Below, one piece after another: positions 10,393-22,639 of a stretch of 64,000 nucleotides of DNA. The notes under the pieces were generated by a model. That model searched no databases, was not told the DNA's origin, and worked only from the letters and a program-made list of their open reading frames with translations. Source of the DNA: Datisca glomerata. Lineage: Eukaryota; Streptophyta; Magnoliopsida; Cucurbitales; Datiscaceae. Where the stretch lies: the NCBI GenBank assembly GCA_003255025.1, contig QANY01000052.1:372001-436000 (forward strand), in the 5' to 3' direction. The first letter of the stretch is position 1. Each line of letters begins with the position of its first letter. Made by a program: the position numbers and the translations under genes.

Positions 10393-12420
10393 TCATCTAG
10401 TTGTGAGGCAGAAGGGACCTAGCGTACTTCCAGGGTGTTGGAAATGATTTTTCTCGAACGAAGTGAACATCAAGTTTAATGTGCTTTGTCCGAGAATGAA
10501 AAACATGGTTGTTAGCCAGTTACAAGGCAATCTGGTTGTCACACCATATGATTTGTGTAAAGTTGGCTTGATATGTAGTTCACCAAGAAGCGAGGTAAGC
10601 CATAAAATGTCATTGCAAGTATGAGAAACGGCATTATATTCAGCCTCTACACTGGACCGTGTAACCATAGGTTGGTTTTGTAAGCTTCAGTTAATGAATT
10701 TCCACCTAAGTAGACACAAAAGCCATTGGTGGATCGTCTATCATCCAAGGAAGAGGCCTAGTCTGCATCTGCATAAGCTTCTAAGGTGATGTTCGCATGT
10801 GTGAAGAGAAGTCCATGGTTAGGGTGCCTTTAAGGTATCACAATAGTCTTTTGCACACTTTCTAGTGTTCAGAGGTAGGAGCAGACATGTTTTGACAGAG
10901 TTTGTTTACTGTGAAGATGATTTTGTCCTTGTCATTGTGAGGTATTGTAGTGAACCGAGAAAACTTCTATAAAAGGTTGGATATGGATATGGGCTACCTG
11001 AAGCAATGAGCATGTAGGACTGGCACAATAGAGTTGGACTACTGTTAACTTCAGCCATGTGAGCTTTATGCAAGATATCATTGAGGTACTTAGATTGAGT
11101 GATATATGATCCTAAGCTATCTCTATAAGCTTTAAAACCTAAGAAATATGACATGGATTCGAAAGCTTTCAAGGCAAATTGACTTGTAAAATTTGAGAGA
11201 AGCTATTGAATTTGAGGTTTGCTGTTCCCTGTGATGAGAATGTCATCAACATAGATGAGAACTAAAGTGATGTCCCCTACATAGAACCTAATAAATAGAG
11301 AACTATCTGACAAAGATGGTTGAAAATCCCACTTGGTTAAGGCTCCTTTGAGCTTATCATATCACGCCCTGGGAACTTGTTTTGACCCATATAATGTCTT
11401 ATTTAGCTTGCAAACATGGTGGGTTTAGAGGGATTGATGAAACCTTGGGGTTGTTCCATGTAAACTGTCTCTTTGAGGTCTCCATGCAAGAATGTGTTAT
11501 TGATGTCAAGCTATTAGATATCCCACCCTTTGCAAACTACCGAAGTGCGCATGGTTTAAGAACATGGGTGAAAGTTAAAAAATAGTTAATCCCAAGTTGT
11601 TGTTGAAAACCTTTTTCCACGAGCCTGGCCTTCTACTTGTTTACTCTGCCACTTGAGTTATGTTTTACTCTAAAAACCCATTTATTTTTCACGACAAATT
11701 GATTTGGAGAAGGAGGGACTAGAGTCCAAGGGTGGTTAGCGAGGAGAGCTTGATATTCAGATTGTATAGCAGCTAACTAGTGTGGTGTGGTGAGAGCTTC
11801 CTGCACATTATTAGGTTCTGTATGTTTCAAGGTAATGGAAGTGAAGACTCTTGGCTTTAGGGAACTAGTCTCGGACCTAGTAAGCATTGTGTGCACAGAA
11901 TTCAATTGGTAATCTTGGGTGGTAGAGGAGGTGGAGACGGGGGTGGAATTTGTGAAATTGATGGTGAGTTACAAAAGGGAACAATGTTAGTTGGAAAGCT
12001 GTAAGTTGGGGATATGGAACTGGAATGGGAAAGAGAAGGTGAGATATCATTTGTTGGTTGAGCTTGAGTAGTTAATGTTGATGAGGAGCAAGTTTCAAGA
12101 GAAGGTGATGCTGCAAGGTGTTGAGTGTGAGGAGGTTGAGTAGTTGCACCATTACTTGAAACCTGAAAATTGTTAGATTGCAGAGAAGGGAGAACAAGTA
12201 GAGGTTGAGGGGTGGACTGACATGGAGTAAGGGTTTCAGTTAATTCTATATACAGGAAAATATTTTCATTGAAGGTGACACTCTTAGATATGTAGACTCC
12301 GTTTGATTTTGGTTCTAAGCATAGATATCCTTTGTGTGATGGATTGTACCCTAGGAAAACACACTTTTTAGTATTAAAATCAAGTTTGAAATTGTTTTAG
12401 GGTCTGAGAAAGGAAAAATA
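10393..12420 (-). pseudogene. Copia B reverse transcriptase and RNase H
   Basis: Reading the minus strand downward from about 12.4 kb, the polymerase catalytic box LIYVDDILITG is intact at about 11262-11230. The following segment 11172-10906 carries FLGFKAYRDSLGSYITQSKY and DILHKAHM, then YRSFLGSLQYLTMTR, the conserved end of the polymerase domain. RNase H follows at 10668-10393 with SSVEAEYNAVSHTCNDILWL, the family's A-AEY and W-L core. Stops and frameshifts split the frame repeatedly, so it is inactive. Confidence 0.9.
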
Positions 12421-12552
12421 GCAGCATCCAAACACCCTTAGATGATTATACTTAGGTTTTTGGCCAAATAATTTTTCATATGGACTTATGTTTGACAATG
12501 TGGGTGTAGGCAAGATGTTAATTAGATATCTGGCAGTTGAGAATGCTTCCCA

Positions 12553-13272
12553 TTAGAATTGCATTGGGATTTTGGATTGAGCTAGTAGAGTAAGTCCCTT
12601 TTCTGTGATATCCCTATGTTTCCTTTCAATGCTGCCATTTTTTGCATGCGTATGTGGGCAAGAATGTTTGAGAATTATGCCAAGTTGTTTAAGGATGGAT
12701 GACAAAGGTCTAAACTCCTCCCAGTCACTTTGGACATATTTTATCTTTGCGTTAAACTGTCTTTCAACATATGCATGAAACAGATTAATTGTGTCTTTCA
12801 CTTCTACTTTAGTTTTTAAAGGAAAAGTCCTTGTGAATTTTGTATGATCATCAAGTATGCTTAGATAGTACCTATAACCAGAGTTAGATAAAGTGGGAGC
12901 TGGTCCTCAGACATCAGTGTGCAACAAAGAAAATGGTGAGGTTGCATTAGTATTAGAAATTGTAAAAGTGGATTGATGTGTCTTACCTAACATGCAAGCA
13001 TCACAGAATGATAAGGCACGAGGACTGACATTTGAAACTCTAAAGGACTTAAATACTTGACTCAAAACAGGAATAGACGGGTGACCTAATCTTTGATGCC
13101 AAAGATTTGTCTTATTTACACGAACATAAGCTAGAAAACTAAACAACTTAGTGTCAGAGGCATGATCTTGAGATGTGTTGCTTAGATTGAGTGGAAAATG
13201 GTAGTCCCTCATGTAGAACATCCACCCTGCAGAAGCACCTTCTTCGAAATCTTGTCCTTCACAAGGTAACAA
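12553..13272 (-). pseudogene. Copia B GAG-pre-integrase and integrase
   Basis: The first segment (13272-12907) carries the pre-integrase block NLWHQRLGHPS, a zinc-binding HxxxH-CxxC arrangement (FCDACMLGK) and the first catalytic aspartate in LLHTDV. The second segment (12801-12553) has the second aspartate in YVQSDWEEF and the catalytic glutamate in NGSIERKHRDI. All three D,D-E residues are still visible. The usual SD-GGEF box has lost glycines (DWEEF), and the connecting region near 12810-12900 contains a stop (at 12908-12910 on the minus strand). Confidence 0.9.
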
Positions 13273-14784
13273 ATATTATTAAACTCAACTATTACTGGAT
13301 TATTTGTGGTAAGTTTAGAAATGCTTAACAAATTTTTAGCAGTATAAGGAATACATAAAATTTGATCTAAAGTGAGGGAGAAAAACTTATTAGATGTGGG
13401 TAACACACTTTTACCGATTTGAGTGATGTGCATATGCTCACCATTGCCTACCATAACCTTGTTCTTGCCTTTGTAGTCTCCTTTGATGGACAAGTTGGCC
13501 AAGTCAAATGTGATGTGGTGGTTTGCACCACTGTCCAGGTACCATGAGTTATCCTTAGAGTGACTTGTTGATGCTGTGAAAGAATTTTAGTCTCTATGAA
13601 TGTTTCCATGACTTGGCGAGTAGGATTGAGAGACAAGACCAAAGGTGTGAGACATGTTTGAGTTTGTTTGGTTGGTCTCAGTTGGTTGGAAGTTCTAATG
13701 AAACCTGCTAGAACAGGTAGATGCATAGTGGCTAGGCCTTCAGCATATTTGGCACATTGGCCCGTTACCTTCTCTTCCTCTCCCTCGACCTCTTCCTCTA
13801 GTATTGGTACTATTATTCCTTTGTCCAAATTGACTCTTATAGGGTGAATATAGTGGTCTTCGTTGCTGAAAACTAGCCAGGTGAGTTGTTGGGTTGGGAG
13901 TTTCAATAAAGTTGGTGTTGAGTAACTGCTTTATTCTCATTTCATGGCTTTGGAGCATGAATTGAGCTTCTTGTAAGGAGACAGAATCACATCGAGAGGT
14001 GAGGTTGACCACAACTGGATCATACTCAGATTTCAAGCCTCCCAGAATGTAGAGAATTAAATCTTCATTAGTGATAAGTTAGCATGTGCTATATAAGCTA
14101 TCTACTATTGACCTCATTTTGAGAACATAATCATTGATGGACATGGCTCCCTTTTTGATTGTTTACAACTGAAACCTGAGTTGAAGGGTTCTTGCCTTTG
14201 ATTGAGAAGTGAAAATCTATTCTGGTGTTCTCCAGACTTCACTTAAGCTTGTGTAGTTTACAATATGCCAGAACAAAGCTTTTGTGACTGAAGCTAACAG
14301 CCAACTGAGTAAGTGTTGGTCAGTCCTACGCTAGTTATTGAACTCGAGATTGATAATAAGCGTGATTCAGTCTTTAGAATATTATTGGGATTGTTTAAGG
14401 TAGTAATTAATGGATTTAGGATAAATTCATCTGGAGAGTTTTTGTGCCAAGTAAGAAGGGTTCCAAATCAAAGGCTCTTACTATGGACAATATTTGTTAT
14501 TTTCAAAATGTATAGTTACTACGATCTAAACGAATTGATATGGTCACCATATTTGCAAGTAACATGCTTGGCAGAGCAGGCAATGACTGACTAAGAAAGG
14601 GAAGAGGATTGATAGAAGAAGGAGGAATTACTTTGGGAGGAGGAGGAAAAAAATTTGTTGTTGCTTCAGTATGAAAGGCATGAGTCTCTATTGCGATGAC
14701 ATTCAGATTCCCAGTGCTCTGGTTTACTCTATTTTCTGAGCTTGATGTAGGATCCATTGACGAAGACACAGATTGGGCAAATGA
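13209..14784 (-). pseudogene. Copia B gag, zinc knuckle and protease
   Basis: The gag start lies near 14796-14503 (MVSKSFAQSV...) and runs to RLDRSNYTFWKSQ, the typical Copia gag N-terminus. Further down, 14036-13740 carries LTSRCDSVSLQEAQFMLQSH, the gag C-terminal block. An RG-rich linker (RGRGRGREG) and the start of a CxxC zinc knuckle (MCQIC) follow. The protease lies at 13560-13209; the segment MVGNGEHMHITQIGKSVLPT is the conserved flap-side block. Frameshifts occur around 13740-13906 and 13448-13502, where overlapping frames carry consecutive parts. Confidence 0.87.
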
Positions 14785-14795
14785 CTTTGATACCA
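14785..14795 (-). other. Copia B primer-binding site
   Basis: The minus strand reads TGGTATCAAAG three bases inside the 5' LTR boundary, matching the initiator-Met tRNA site TGGTATCAGAG with one change. This confirms minus-strand orientation. Confidence 0.88.
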
Positions 14796-14798
14796 AAT

Positions 14799-15210
14799 TG
14801 AATTTTGAGTGAGTTTTGGTAAAATGATTTTCTGTATGTTAATTCTCTATATTTGCAAGGAAGAGTTACAGTTGAAATATTGAAAGAAGGAAAGAGAGAT
14901 AGAGATGAGTTGTTTACATAAAATGACAGAAGGAACAAAAGAATATTTTTAGTTGAGCATGTTTTCATGCAGGAGAGAATATTGCTTCACATGATGCTGA
15001 TGAAGGCAATCCGATGCCTAACTGTGATTGGAGAGGAGAGCTCTAATGAGCTCGTGCTCCCTAGAGAATTAGTTAGCCATGTAAGCTCTTCTTCATTCAC
15101 TGAATTCTTGCCGTGCGGATGGTGATTTAGTTTGCTTTGCACAACCTTTGGTTTTCAAGGTATATTTTATGGCTTCTTGTAATTGAACCAGTTGTGCAGT
15201 GAGTTTAACA
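14799..15210 (-). repeat. 5' LTR of Copia B
   Basis: It begins tgaattttgagtg next to the primer-binding site and ends ...gagtttaaca on the + strand, that is TG...CA ends. It is the partner of 9977-10382. The 39-base flank repeat begins at the very next base (15211). Confidence 0.9.
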
Positions 15211-15249
15211 TATGTAAATAAAAATAAAACCTCAGATCCTTGATGTAAG
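15211..15249 (+). repeat. 39-bp direct repeat flanking Copia B, right copy
   Basis: It reads tatgtaaataaaaataaaac then ctcagatccttgatgtaag, directly abutting the 5' LTR end at 15210. It pairs with 9936-9975. See the finding on the long flank duplication. Confidence 0.9.
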
Positions 15250-15806
15250 TAAAACCATGCCGCACAAAAGTCAAAGCTTGTTTTAGTAAATCACCAAGTT
15301 GCAAAACAGCATTCACGTGTCGCCGTACCCAAACATTGATGTGGGCTCCTTCTGCTCAACCCAGATTTACGCAACGCCATCAACATCCACCTTCACCCAA
15401 TGCTATTAGCACACGCCTTCATCTGATGCCACGAAACACCTACCATTCCCTCAATGCCCACATCACTCCACCTTTCACGACCACATTGAAGCACTACACT
15501 ATGGCTCCTCACTCCCCAAGACCAACGTACACATGACAAAATTGAATCCACCAAAATTATTTTCACAACCATTGTACATTACTTAGCTTGTTCAACGTAA
15601 AAAGTCTAGAGTCAATAAGAAAGTCAGATGCAAAAACCATCCTCTGAGCTACGCTGATAAAACCCCAAGGCTAGCAATGCCAATCCATGCCTAAACACCC
15701 ATCATTTTCCTCACATATAATTTAAGGCAATACTTCCCATACTTTAAAATTCAAACACTCAATCAATCTTCATATATAACCTTACAAATATACTTTCTGC
15801 ATGCGA
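15250..15806. other. Host DNA between Copia B and the CACTA element
   Basis: No gene is supported; the one short open frame (15336-15536) has low-complexity content. The last bases before the CACTA (ccttacaaatatactttctgcatgc) resemble the DNA left of the 40-bp repeat (ccttgcaaatatagccttctacat, about 9890-9915). This suggests an older duplication of this host segment. Confidence 0.45.
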
Positions 15807-17848
15807 CACTACAAGAAAAACAGTCATTCGCGATGGTTAAACGATGACGGTTATGCAAACTATCACAATAGGTTGAGCAGGGATTTTATAAACCGTTGGA
15901 ATAAAAAGAGAAATGGCGCCGGTTCTCTTTAACCGTCACTACAGGTTTACCTATAGCGATGGTTTCCTTGAATCATCAATTTTGTTGGTTCTGTTTCACG
16001 CAGATCTCCCCAATCTTCGATCTCTCTCTCACGCATTCCACTTCCAGCATTCACTCTCTCTCAGGCTATGTCTCTCTTGCAGCCCACAGGACTCTCTTGT
16101 GCTGATTTGATCTCCTCTCACGAGCAGTCTCTTCTCACGACAGATCTGAGCCCCTCTCACCTAGGGTTTCTCTCGCATAGATCTGATCCCCTCTTCGGTG
16201 AGAATCTCTTTTGGGTTTGTGTAATGGATGAAAAGCGTGAAGATGAGGATCGTTGTGGTTGTCAAGGGTTTGAATATGTTGCATGCTCTCTGTCGCCATG
16301 TATCACTTAGGCATGATTTTTTATTCTTCATTCTTTGATTTCAAATGACAGATAGGTAGAATTTTCGATTCTTCATTCTTTGTTGCATGCTCTCCATTGT
16401 TGTGATTTTAGATGACAGATAGTTTGATTTTCTGTTTTGGTTCAGCTACATCTTCTCCATGTCGAAACTTGACAAATTTTCTGTTTTGGTTGATTTTATA
16501 TTTGATTTAAGATGCAAATTAGAATATGCAGTTTGATGCTTAACCTGTAGGAGATAGGAACTTTATGTCCTAAATTATTTTCTTTATAATTCAATTTCTC
16601 TATTTTTTAATACAATTCAATTTTAGATACAACTACAACTTTTAGCTTTCACTTTATCCTTTTGAGAACATATGTAAGTTGTGAGCTAGATTAAATTGAT
16701 TACCTGATGAGGTTGGATTAGATTTCAACATGTCTTTGTGAAATATTTGTGTTCAATTTGTATAGCTATGATTCATAGCTGAAAATAAGTCAATTTTCAG
16801 CATTACTGGTCCTTAAATTGGTGCTTTCTAGCATGTGGTTGATCCAAAAGGTGTTTATTTTGATTGCAAAGGCATAGGTGCAATATGTTTTTGAAGTTTT
16901 ATTCTAATTCCAAGTTGTTGGATGACTAGAAGCTGTTGGAATTTTTACTTTCTAAATATACCTAAATTATATTTAGGATGACTAGAAACTGTTAGAATTC
17001 TGACTTTCTCATGGTAAAATGTTGTATAATTGTATGATTAATTCTAGTTTGTGTTATTTTCTTATAAGCATAGTCAGTACTTTGAATGTCTTGCAAATGC
17101 TTCTTAATCCTGCTAAAAAAATATGCAGAATTTCTTTCATATTACCTTTTGCAGGTGAAAAAAGTTTAGTGTTATATTATCTATGGTTTTGTGGGGGACT
17201 TATAGTTCCTCCTTTCTGTTTTGATTTGTAACTTCTATATTTTATTTCTAAGATTTTTTTTCGTATCAGGAAAGAAAAGGTAAAACCTAGTGTTGTTGTA
17301 AGAGGCATAAAGCTTGTTTTACCTTATATTTATAACTTCAGAGGTTTGTTGTCTTTGAATATTTTATTCTTTTAATTTTCTGAAGGGATAACATTAAAAT
17401 ACTCAAAATCTTTGAAAGCTACATAAAAACAGTTGGAGAGAAGTTTATGACAGCCAAATACTCAATCGGGCAGAGTTTGAAGTTGTTGGTGGAAACCCAG
17501 ATAAGATAAGCCTCTAAGAAATATATATATTTTTTCAAACATTATGTGGTCTTTTACGACGGCTTGTAACCTTTTTCATAGATGGTCTATGTTGGCAATT
17601 TTGTAATTGTCGGTGTAGGCGACTGACGATTTTCTAACTGTCGCCCTAGGTTGCGTACAACGACGGTACTCCAACGGTTGTAAAAATCGTCATAAAAGTT
17701 TTCTCGACGGTGGAAGTTCCGACGGTTAGAGAATCATCGAAAATAGATATCTCGACGGTTTAAAACCATCAGAATAGATATCTCGACTGTTCAAAACCGC
17801 CGCAACAGACCAAAAAAAATGTCGTCATAAAGCTATTTTCTTGTAGTG
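15807..17848 (+). mobile_element. Non-autonomous CACTA element, 2.04 kb
   Basis: The left end is CACTACAAGAAAAACAG and the right end is TTTTCTTGTAGTG, giving terminal inverted repeats of 13 bases. Subterminal motifs related to cgatggtt / cgacggtt recur at both ends, as expected for TNPA-type binding repeats: cgatggtt, gatgacggtt and accgttgg on the left; cgacggtt, cgacggtgg and accgccg on the right. Flanking trinucleotides are cga and caa, an imperfect 3-bp target duplication. There is no transposase. The interior includes a 5'-leader-like segment at about 16000-16310 (ctagggtttctct, then a short open frame starting ATGGATGAAAAGCG), which may be captured host sequence. Confidence 0.88.
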
Positions 17849-19700
17849 CAATAACATCTATCCAAATTATTCATACATTTTTACCTTTTAGAACCAAGCC
17901 TTCTAAACCTAACCTCAAGCCATTATGCCAAGGAGGATAGAGCCACTCCTAGTACACAAGCTCTACAAATTCAAAAGATTTTATGGAATTCTTTCGGAAA
18001 CAAATAGACTTGCCTAACAAACAACTTCATGCATTAAACTCAACTCAAAGTATCATAAAGATTTCCTAATTTCTACTTGTACACATCGTGAAGAATTGAT
18101 GTAAGAATTTCATAACATGCTGACACTAATATTTCTAATATTCCCAGGCCACCCATTCCCCAAAATATGATGTAGATGTGTTATCTGAAACATCGTAGCG
18201 GCTTCCAACATGTTTTCATAACATGGGGCTTCCTACTAGGGTCATGCAGCATGCTTCTCTATCATCTATTCATTAGACATTACTCATGATAAACTCAAAA
18301 CGTCAATCAATCATGCATAATTCTTGTAAGCAAAATGGAGACATGCATTCAGACTATCTTTTGAGTCTTTTATCTACCATGCATTCAGACTCAAGCAAGC
18401 GTCAAATTTTTATCCATAACCTATCAGATGCAATCCTACCATATGTTCAAGCAAGCAGAAAATTAAAGGCACAATCATACCATGCATTTAAAACCAAGCA
18501 AGGAATTTCTTAAAGAGGTGAATTCTCCCATGCGTCCAAGTTAGAGCAAGAAAATTTTATATTCCAAGGATGTGGTCACGCTAGCAAGTGAAATTCTCTC
18601 ATCGTCATAATACCCAAGATGAGGCAATAAAAAATGGATGAGGACCAGACACATATACGTACCCAAAATAAATTATGTTTTAGCGTACCCAAAAAATCAT
18701 TAATATAAACCCAAAATATCCGGTTTAACATGCCTATACTCAATTTTGGCAAACTTCCTACCAAGTCAAATTTTCCACGCTCTATATGGAGTCAACTTGC
18801 CCAAGCTTACAAAGACTCATATGGAATCAATATTAGCAAAACGTAAGCTTAAAATGGCAACTTGACGGGACGTTGATTAGTCAACATAACGGGTTTGATC
18901 CCATCCCAAAATAAAAATCACATCCTGGTCCTATCCTATGAGATCGGGATTCAGGACAGACTCTCACGACGGGATAACGGTGTTTTAAATGTATCCAACC
19001 CAAACTACAAATCACTAAAATTATAATAATGTTATAGAAAGTACAAAATAGAAAAATGAGAGAAAGGTTTGTGGAGTTGTTAATACCCCTCGATCTTAAT
19101 TTACTTTACCCTCGTGCTTTAATAATTTTAGAAACCATAACATGCATTTTTATTTAGTTATAATTTGTTTACATATTTTTTTTCTAATATCTTTCTTAGT
19201 AAATACTTTGGTTTGGGTGTATATTAAAACTTTAATATATATTAAGAAAATAAATTTTGATATTAATACATTAACATGATCCTACATGCAGATCTAAGCG
19301 CGGGATTGCGTAACAGGACCGCGGAACGGGTTCGGGAATGAGAAGAATCTTGGCACGACTATATAAAATTGAATCCCAATCTAGGCCTAAAGGGGTTCGA
19401 GATGAGATAAAAATCTCAAAATCTGAAATTGAGACGGTATTGATCCTACCAGGACCAGGGCAATATCAGGCAAGATTTTAGGTTTGGGATTTTTTATGAA
19501 GCTTTCCCTAGCTTTATAATATGAGTGGTATGATGATAGTAGTCTTCTAGAAATTATTATTTTTAAATAATTAGTTCGGCTATTTTGCAAACCAAAGAGA
19601 ATCAGTGGTGATTTGAGGTAATCAGAGTGAAATGGAGGTTTTCCTCCTCTACGCAATGTTCAGGTTCACATTAACCTATGCCCATAATCATTATAAACTA
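17849..19700. other. Host or unidentified repeat DNA; no gene seen
   Basis: 17849-18800 continues the 'catgc'-rich host block. From about 18865 to 19450 the sequence changes to a GC-richer style with repeated near-palindromic words (cgggtttgatccca, gagatcgggatt, acgacgggataacgg, cggaacgggttcggg). That style looks like an old DNA transposon relic, but I could not find matching termini. Open frames here lack domain content. Confidence 0.4.
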
Positions 19701-20416
19701 AAACACATAGTCTTTGTTCTCAATCTAGATGTAGGTAGCATAATAAGAAACAAACATATTACACTTGATGATGTTCGCCTCTTTTTTTAACCAATAGGTA
19801 CACCATATGAAAGAGTTGACTAACTACTAACTAAAAGAAAGAAACCTTCTAGAGACTGCCTTACAATATAAGTAGATAGAGTTTTAGGAAGACGTTCTAA
19901 CAGGTTCCTTTCAACTGATATTCAAAATCAACCAGCAATAATTTATAAGAGAAAAACTATGCAGTGAACATTAAAGTCCACTATATATCACTGATTTAAA
20001 GGAGATTGTCATGATGTAATGACACCAGATAATCAAAACTTTCACCCAAAAAATGGCATCATCATGCCAATATAAATTATGCTTGCAAACAATAAAATAT
20101 TATTAATTATCCATGGCCTAACATGATCGTCTTGTTATATAAATTTTCACCTAACAAGCTAGCAATACATTCAAGCCCTTGTTACTGTAAAAGGAAATGC
20201 ATTAAAGTCCTTGCTTGTCATGAGCGACACAAGCACTTGGGATCTAAAAGTAGAGATGTAGGTAATTGTACAAAATAGAAAAAGTACAAGTGAACAAACA
20301 ACATATCAGAACTTACCTAAAACTAATGAGCAACCATAAAATGAATAAAACCACATTGACCAATGCCACATCCAAGAAAAATGACGGGATGGCTTTGATA
20401 GGATTTTAGCATATAC

Positions 20417-20560
20417 CTGGTTCGTAATTTGTCCTGAATTCTCCACATGTTCCTCAGCACCGTTGGGTAAAACCACATGGTTCAAATGTTGAGAGGATGA
20501 ATGGCCATTTATTACTTCACTCCAAAGAGGACATGCAACAATGTAAATTATAAGACGATA
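20417..20560 (-). pseudogene. Exon-like open segment of an unidentified gene
   Basis: Reading the minus strand, an open stretch ends with EEHVENSGQITNQ exactly at a good donor (AACCAG|GTATATG at 20417/20416). Preceding residues include CPLWSEVINGHSSSQH and VVLPNGAEEH, which are varied and protein-like rather than compositional noise. Another minus-strand stretch near 20870-20810 reads LVRVEKETPGQSLIL. I do not recognise the protein. The piece lies left of a CACTA-type terminus at 22507 and a CT-rich leader at 21.7-22.4 kb on the same strand. It may therefore be captured gene sequence within that element. Confidence 0.35.
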
Positions 20561-21689
20561 GGCTTAGGTGAAAAGTAAATATAGGTAATAGAGAACCATA
20601 AGGAAGAATATCAAATAATTCATGAAAGGAACCCATAAGTAGAGTTACAACAGATAGCTATAATACTACAATTTCACTCTCAATCTTTTGGAGAAAGCAA
20701 CCATATAGATGGACAATACCATTCATTAACTATAATACTACCCCAGTGTCCCAATCATTACTAATTAACAGTTCCATTTCCATCTCTCATGGTCATAGAA
20801 TCAAAGACTGCCCAGGAGTTTCTTTCTCGACTCTAACGAGATGTAAGGTTTTAGTCATACCCAATGTCGGATCATTAGCAGACACACATATATTCTCAGA
20901 TTTGTAAATAACTTTTATTGCTTAAAAATAACATGAGATCTAAATACATTTTTATAATTAAATTGAACTTTTTTATCGGTAAAAGGTACACATATATAAT
21001 TAAATTGAACTTGTCTTCAATGCATATATCATGTTTACCCATTGAATGATTACTTATGAGTTACAACTAATTATAAACTGCATTGAACCATTTGGACATG
21101 GTTTAAAACCAAAATTTGGATATTCTAATTGGGAGGTTAAAACAAAATATAAAACATGACAGGGTGGAAAACAAGGGGAATAAAAATGTTCAAAAGAAAA
21201 GTCTAATTGGGAGATTCACTCTCTGTCATATAGTAAACTAGAGAAAGAACTCTTCTATAAATCAGATAAATCAAAAGCAAAACGAAAGAAACACGACTAG
21301 CCAAGTAAAATGGTGAAAGATATCATTAGTATATATAAAATCTACAACAATATAATAACAAAATCAACCTAAAAAGATTTCCAACTGCTTTTTATTAACA
21401 ATAATATTCTGGTCAATCTGATCTCTACTACTCTTATATATAACAATAAGGCAGTAACTACTGTAATAGTTAGAAAATGTGTAACCATATGGCTATGATA
21501 CAGAATGTTCACAATTAAACACAAATGTTGTAACCTTTTAAATTAGGTAAATCATGAAGTAAGAAAATTAAAAGTAAATATACTTTTAAAAACCAAATGT
21601 TGTAACCCTAATTAACTCAGACAAAATTTCTAAAAAAACATAAATATTAGACAAATATCATAAAAGTAGACATGAATGAGAGATTGAAA

Positions 21690-22507
21690 CTCACTTCACA
21701 AAGAAAAACAATTGTTCTGAGATGCTAAATCGAAGTGGGAAGTGCTGGAAAATAGAGTTGCAACAAAGAGATGAGAGAGAGAGAGAGAGCTGTGAGACAT
21801 AGCTACAAGACAAGAGAGAGAGAGAGAGAAATGCGAGAGAAAGTTGCTACCTTGACACGCTGGGACGACAGAGCTGTAAGAAGCTACCACAGAGAGGTTC
21901 GCAAGATAGAGCTGAAAGAGTGAGATTCAACCAGCAATATCCCTGGGCTTTGACAATCGTAGAGAGAGGCGTTGAAGCTGAAAGAGCTTAGTTGAGAGGT
22001 TGAAGAAATAAGGCTTTAACTGTGAGAGAGTCTAAATTTATGCCTTACAAAATTTATGCTTTTCTTACCTGAGAGAGAGCTTCAACTTGCGAGGAAAGTT
22101 TCGTTCCAGAGAGACCCATTTGTGAGCTTCGTTGTGGAGAGATAAGAGAATATAAGCGCTTCGTTGCGGGCAAAACAGAGACGCTTCGTTGCGGAGAGAA
22201 CACACACGATTTGGTGAGCCCTAAGATCGGTGAGAGAAAGAGAGGTTGAAGTTGAGAGAAAGAGGGTAAAAGCTCTGAGAGAAATAGAGTCATCGAAGCT
22301 GAGAGAGGGTTAAAAAGCTGAGAGAAAGAGAGTCGTCGAAGCTGAGAGAGAGAGGTTGAAAGAGGGAGTGTTTTTTAAGCAATTTTTTAGGCTGGTTGGG
22401 TAAATTTTGGTCCCCCGCGCCCGTGAATTAACCCGCGCCTAGTTTCCTTAGCATTTTGGGTCAACACGCGACCTAGTGTGCTATGGAAGCACATGTTTGT
22501 TGTAGTG
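21690..22507 (-). mobile_element. Terminus and leader-like interior of a CACTA-type element
   Basis: Read on the minus strand from 22507 the sequence begins CACTACAACAAACATGTGC, followed by a GC-rich subterminal block and then a CT-rich leader with tcaacctctctttctctc and three cgcaacgaagcg-like repeats (about 22180, 22160 and 22125). A short open segment MGLSGTKLSSQVEALSQ ends at a donor-like CAG|GTAAG near 22070. The 32296 element has the same start (CACTACAACAAA) and a similar leader, so the two look like one family. The opposite terminus was not found; the element may be truncated or end near 19.7 kb. Confidence 0.6.
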
Positions 22508-22639
22508 TTTGGAGGATGTTGAATTCTGATATGTCTAATTTGATTAGATTTTTTATTGATTGTTAATATGTATTTACTATGTAATTAATTTTACCATAAT
22601 AATTATATATAGTATTACATATTTACCAAATTTTAATTT

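Larger units (their letters stand above)
9977..15210 (-). mobile_element. Copia B: complete but decayed LTR retrotransposon
   Basis: The element is about 5.2 kb, with LTRs of about 410 bases at 9977-10382 (3') and 14799-15210 (5') and a primer-binding site at 14785-14795. On the minus strand the order is gag, zinc knuckle, protease, integrase, reverse transcriptase, RNase H, the Copia arrangement. All domains are present but broken by stops and frameshifts. By eye about 12 of 124 aligned LTR bases differ in one stretch (around 10210-10335 against 15040-15165), which points to an old insertion. The element is flanked by a 39-40-bp direct repeat. Confidence 0.93.

Noticed and set aside
21696..22293. 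Minus-strand open frames rich in Ser/Leu
   Set aside because: They are translations of the CT-rich leader. Only the short MGLSGTKLSSQVEALSQ piece before a donor has any merit, and it is mentioned under the element.
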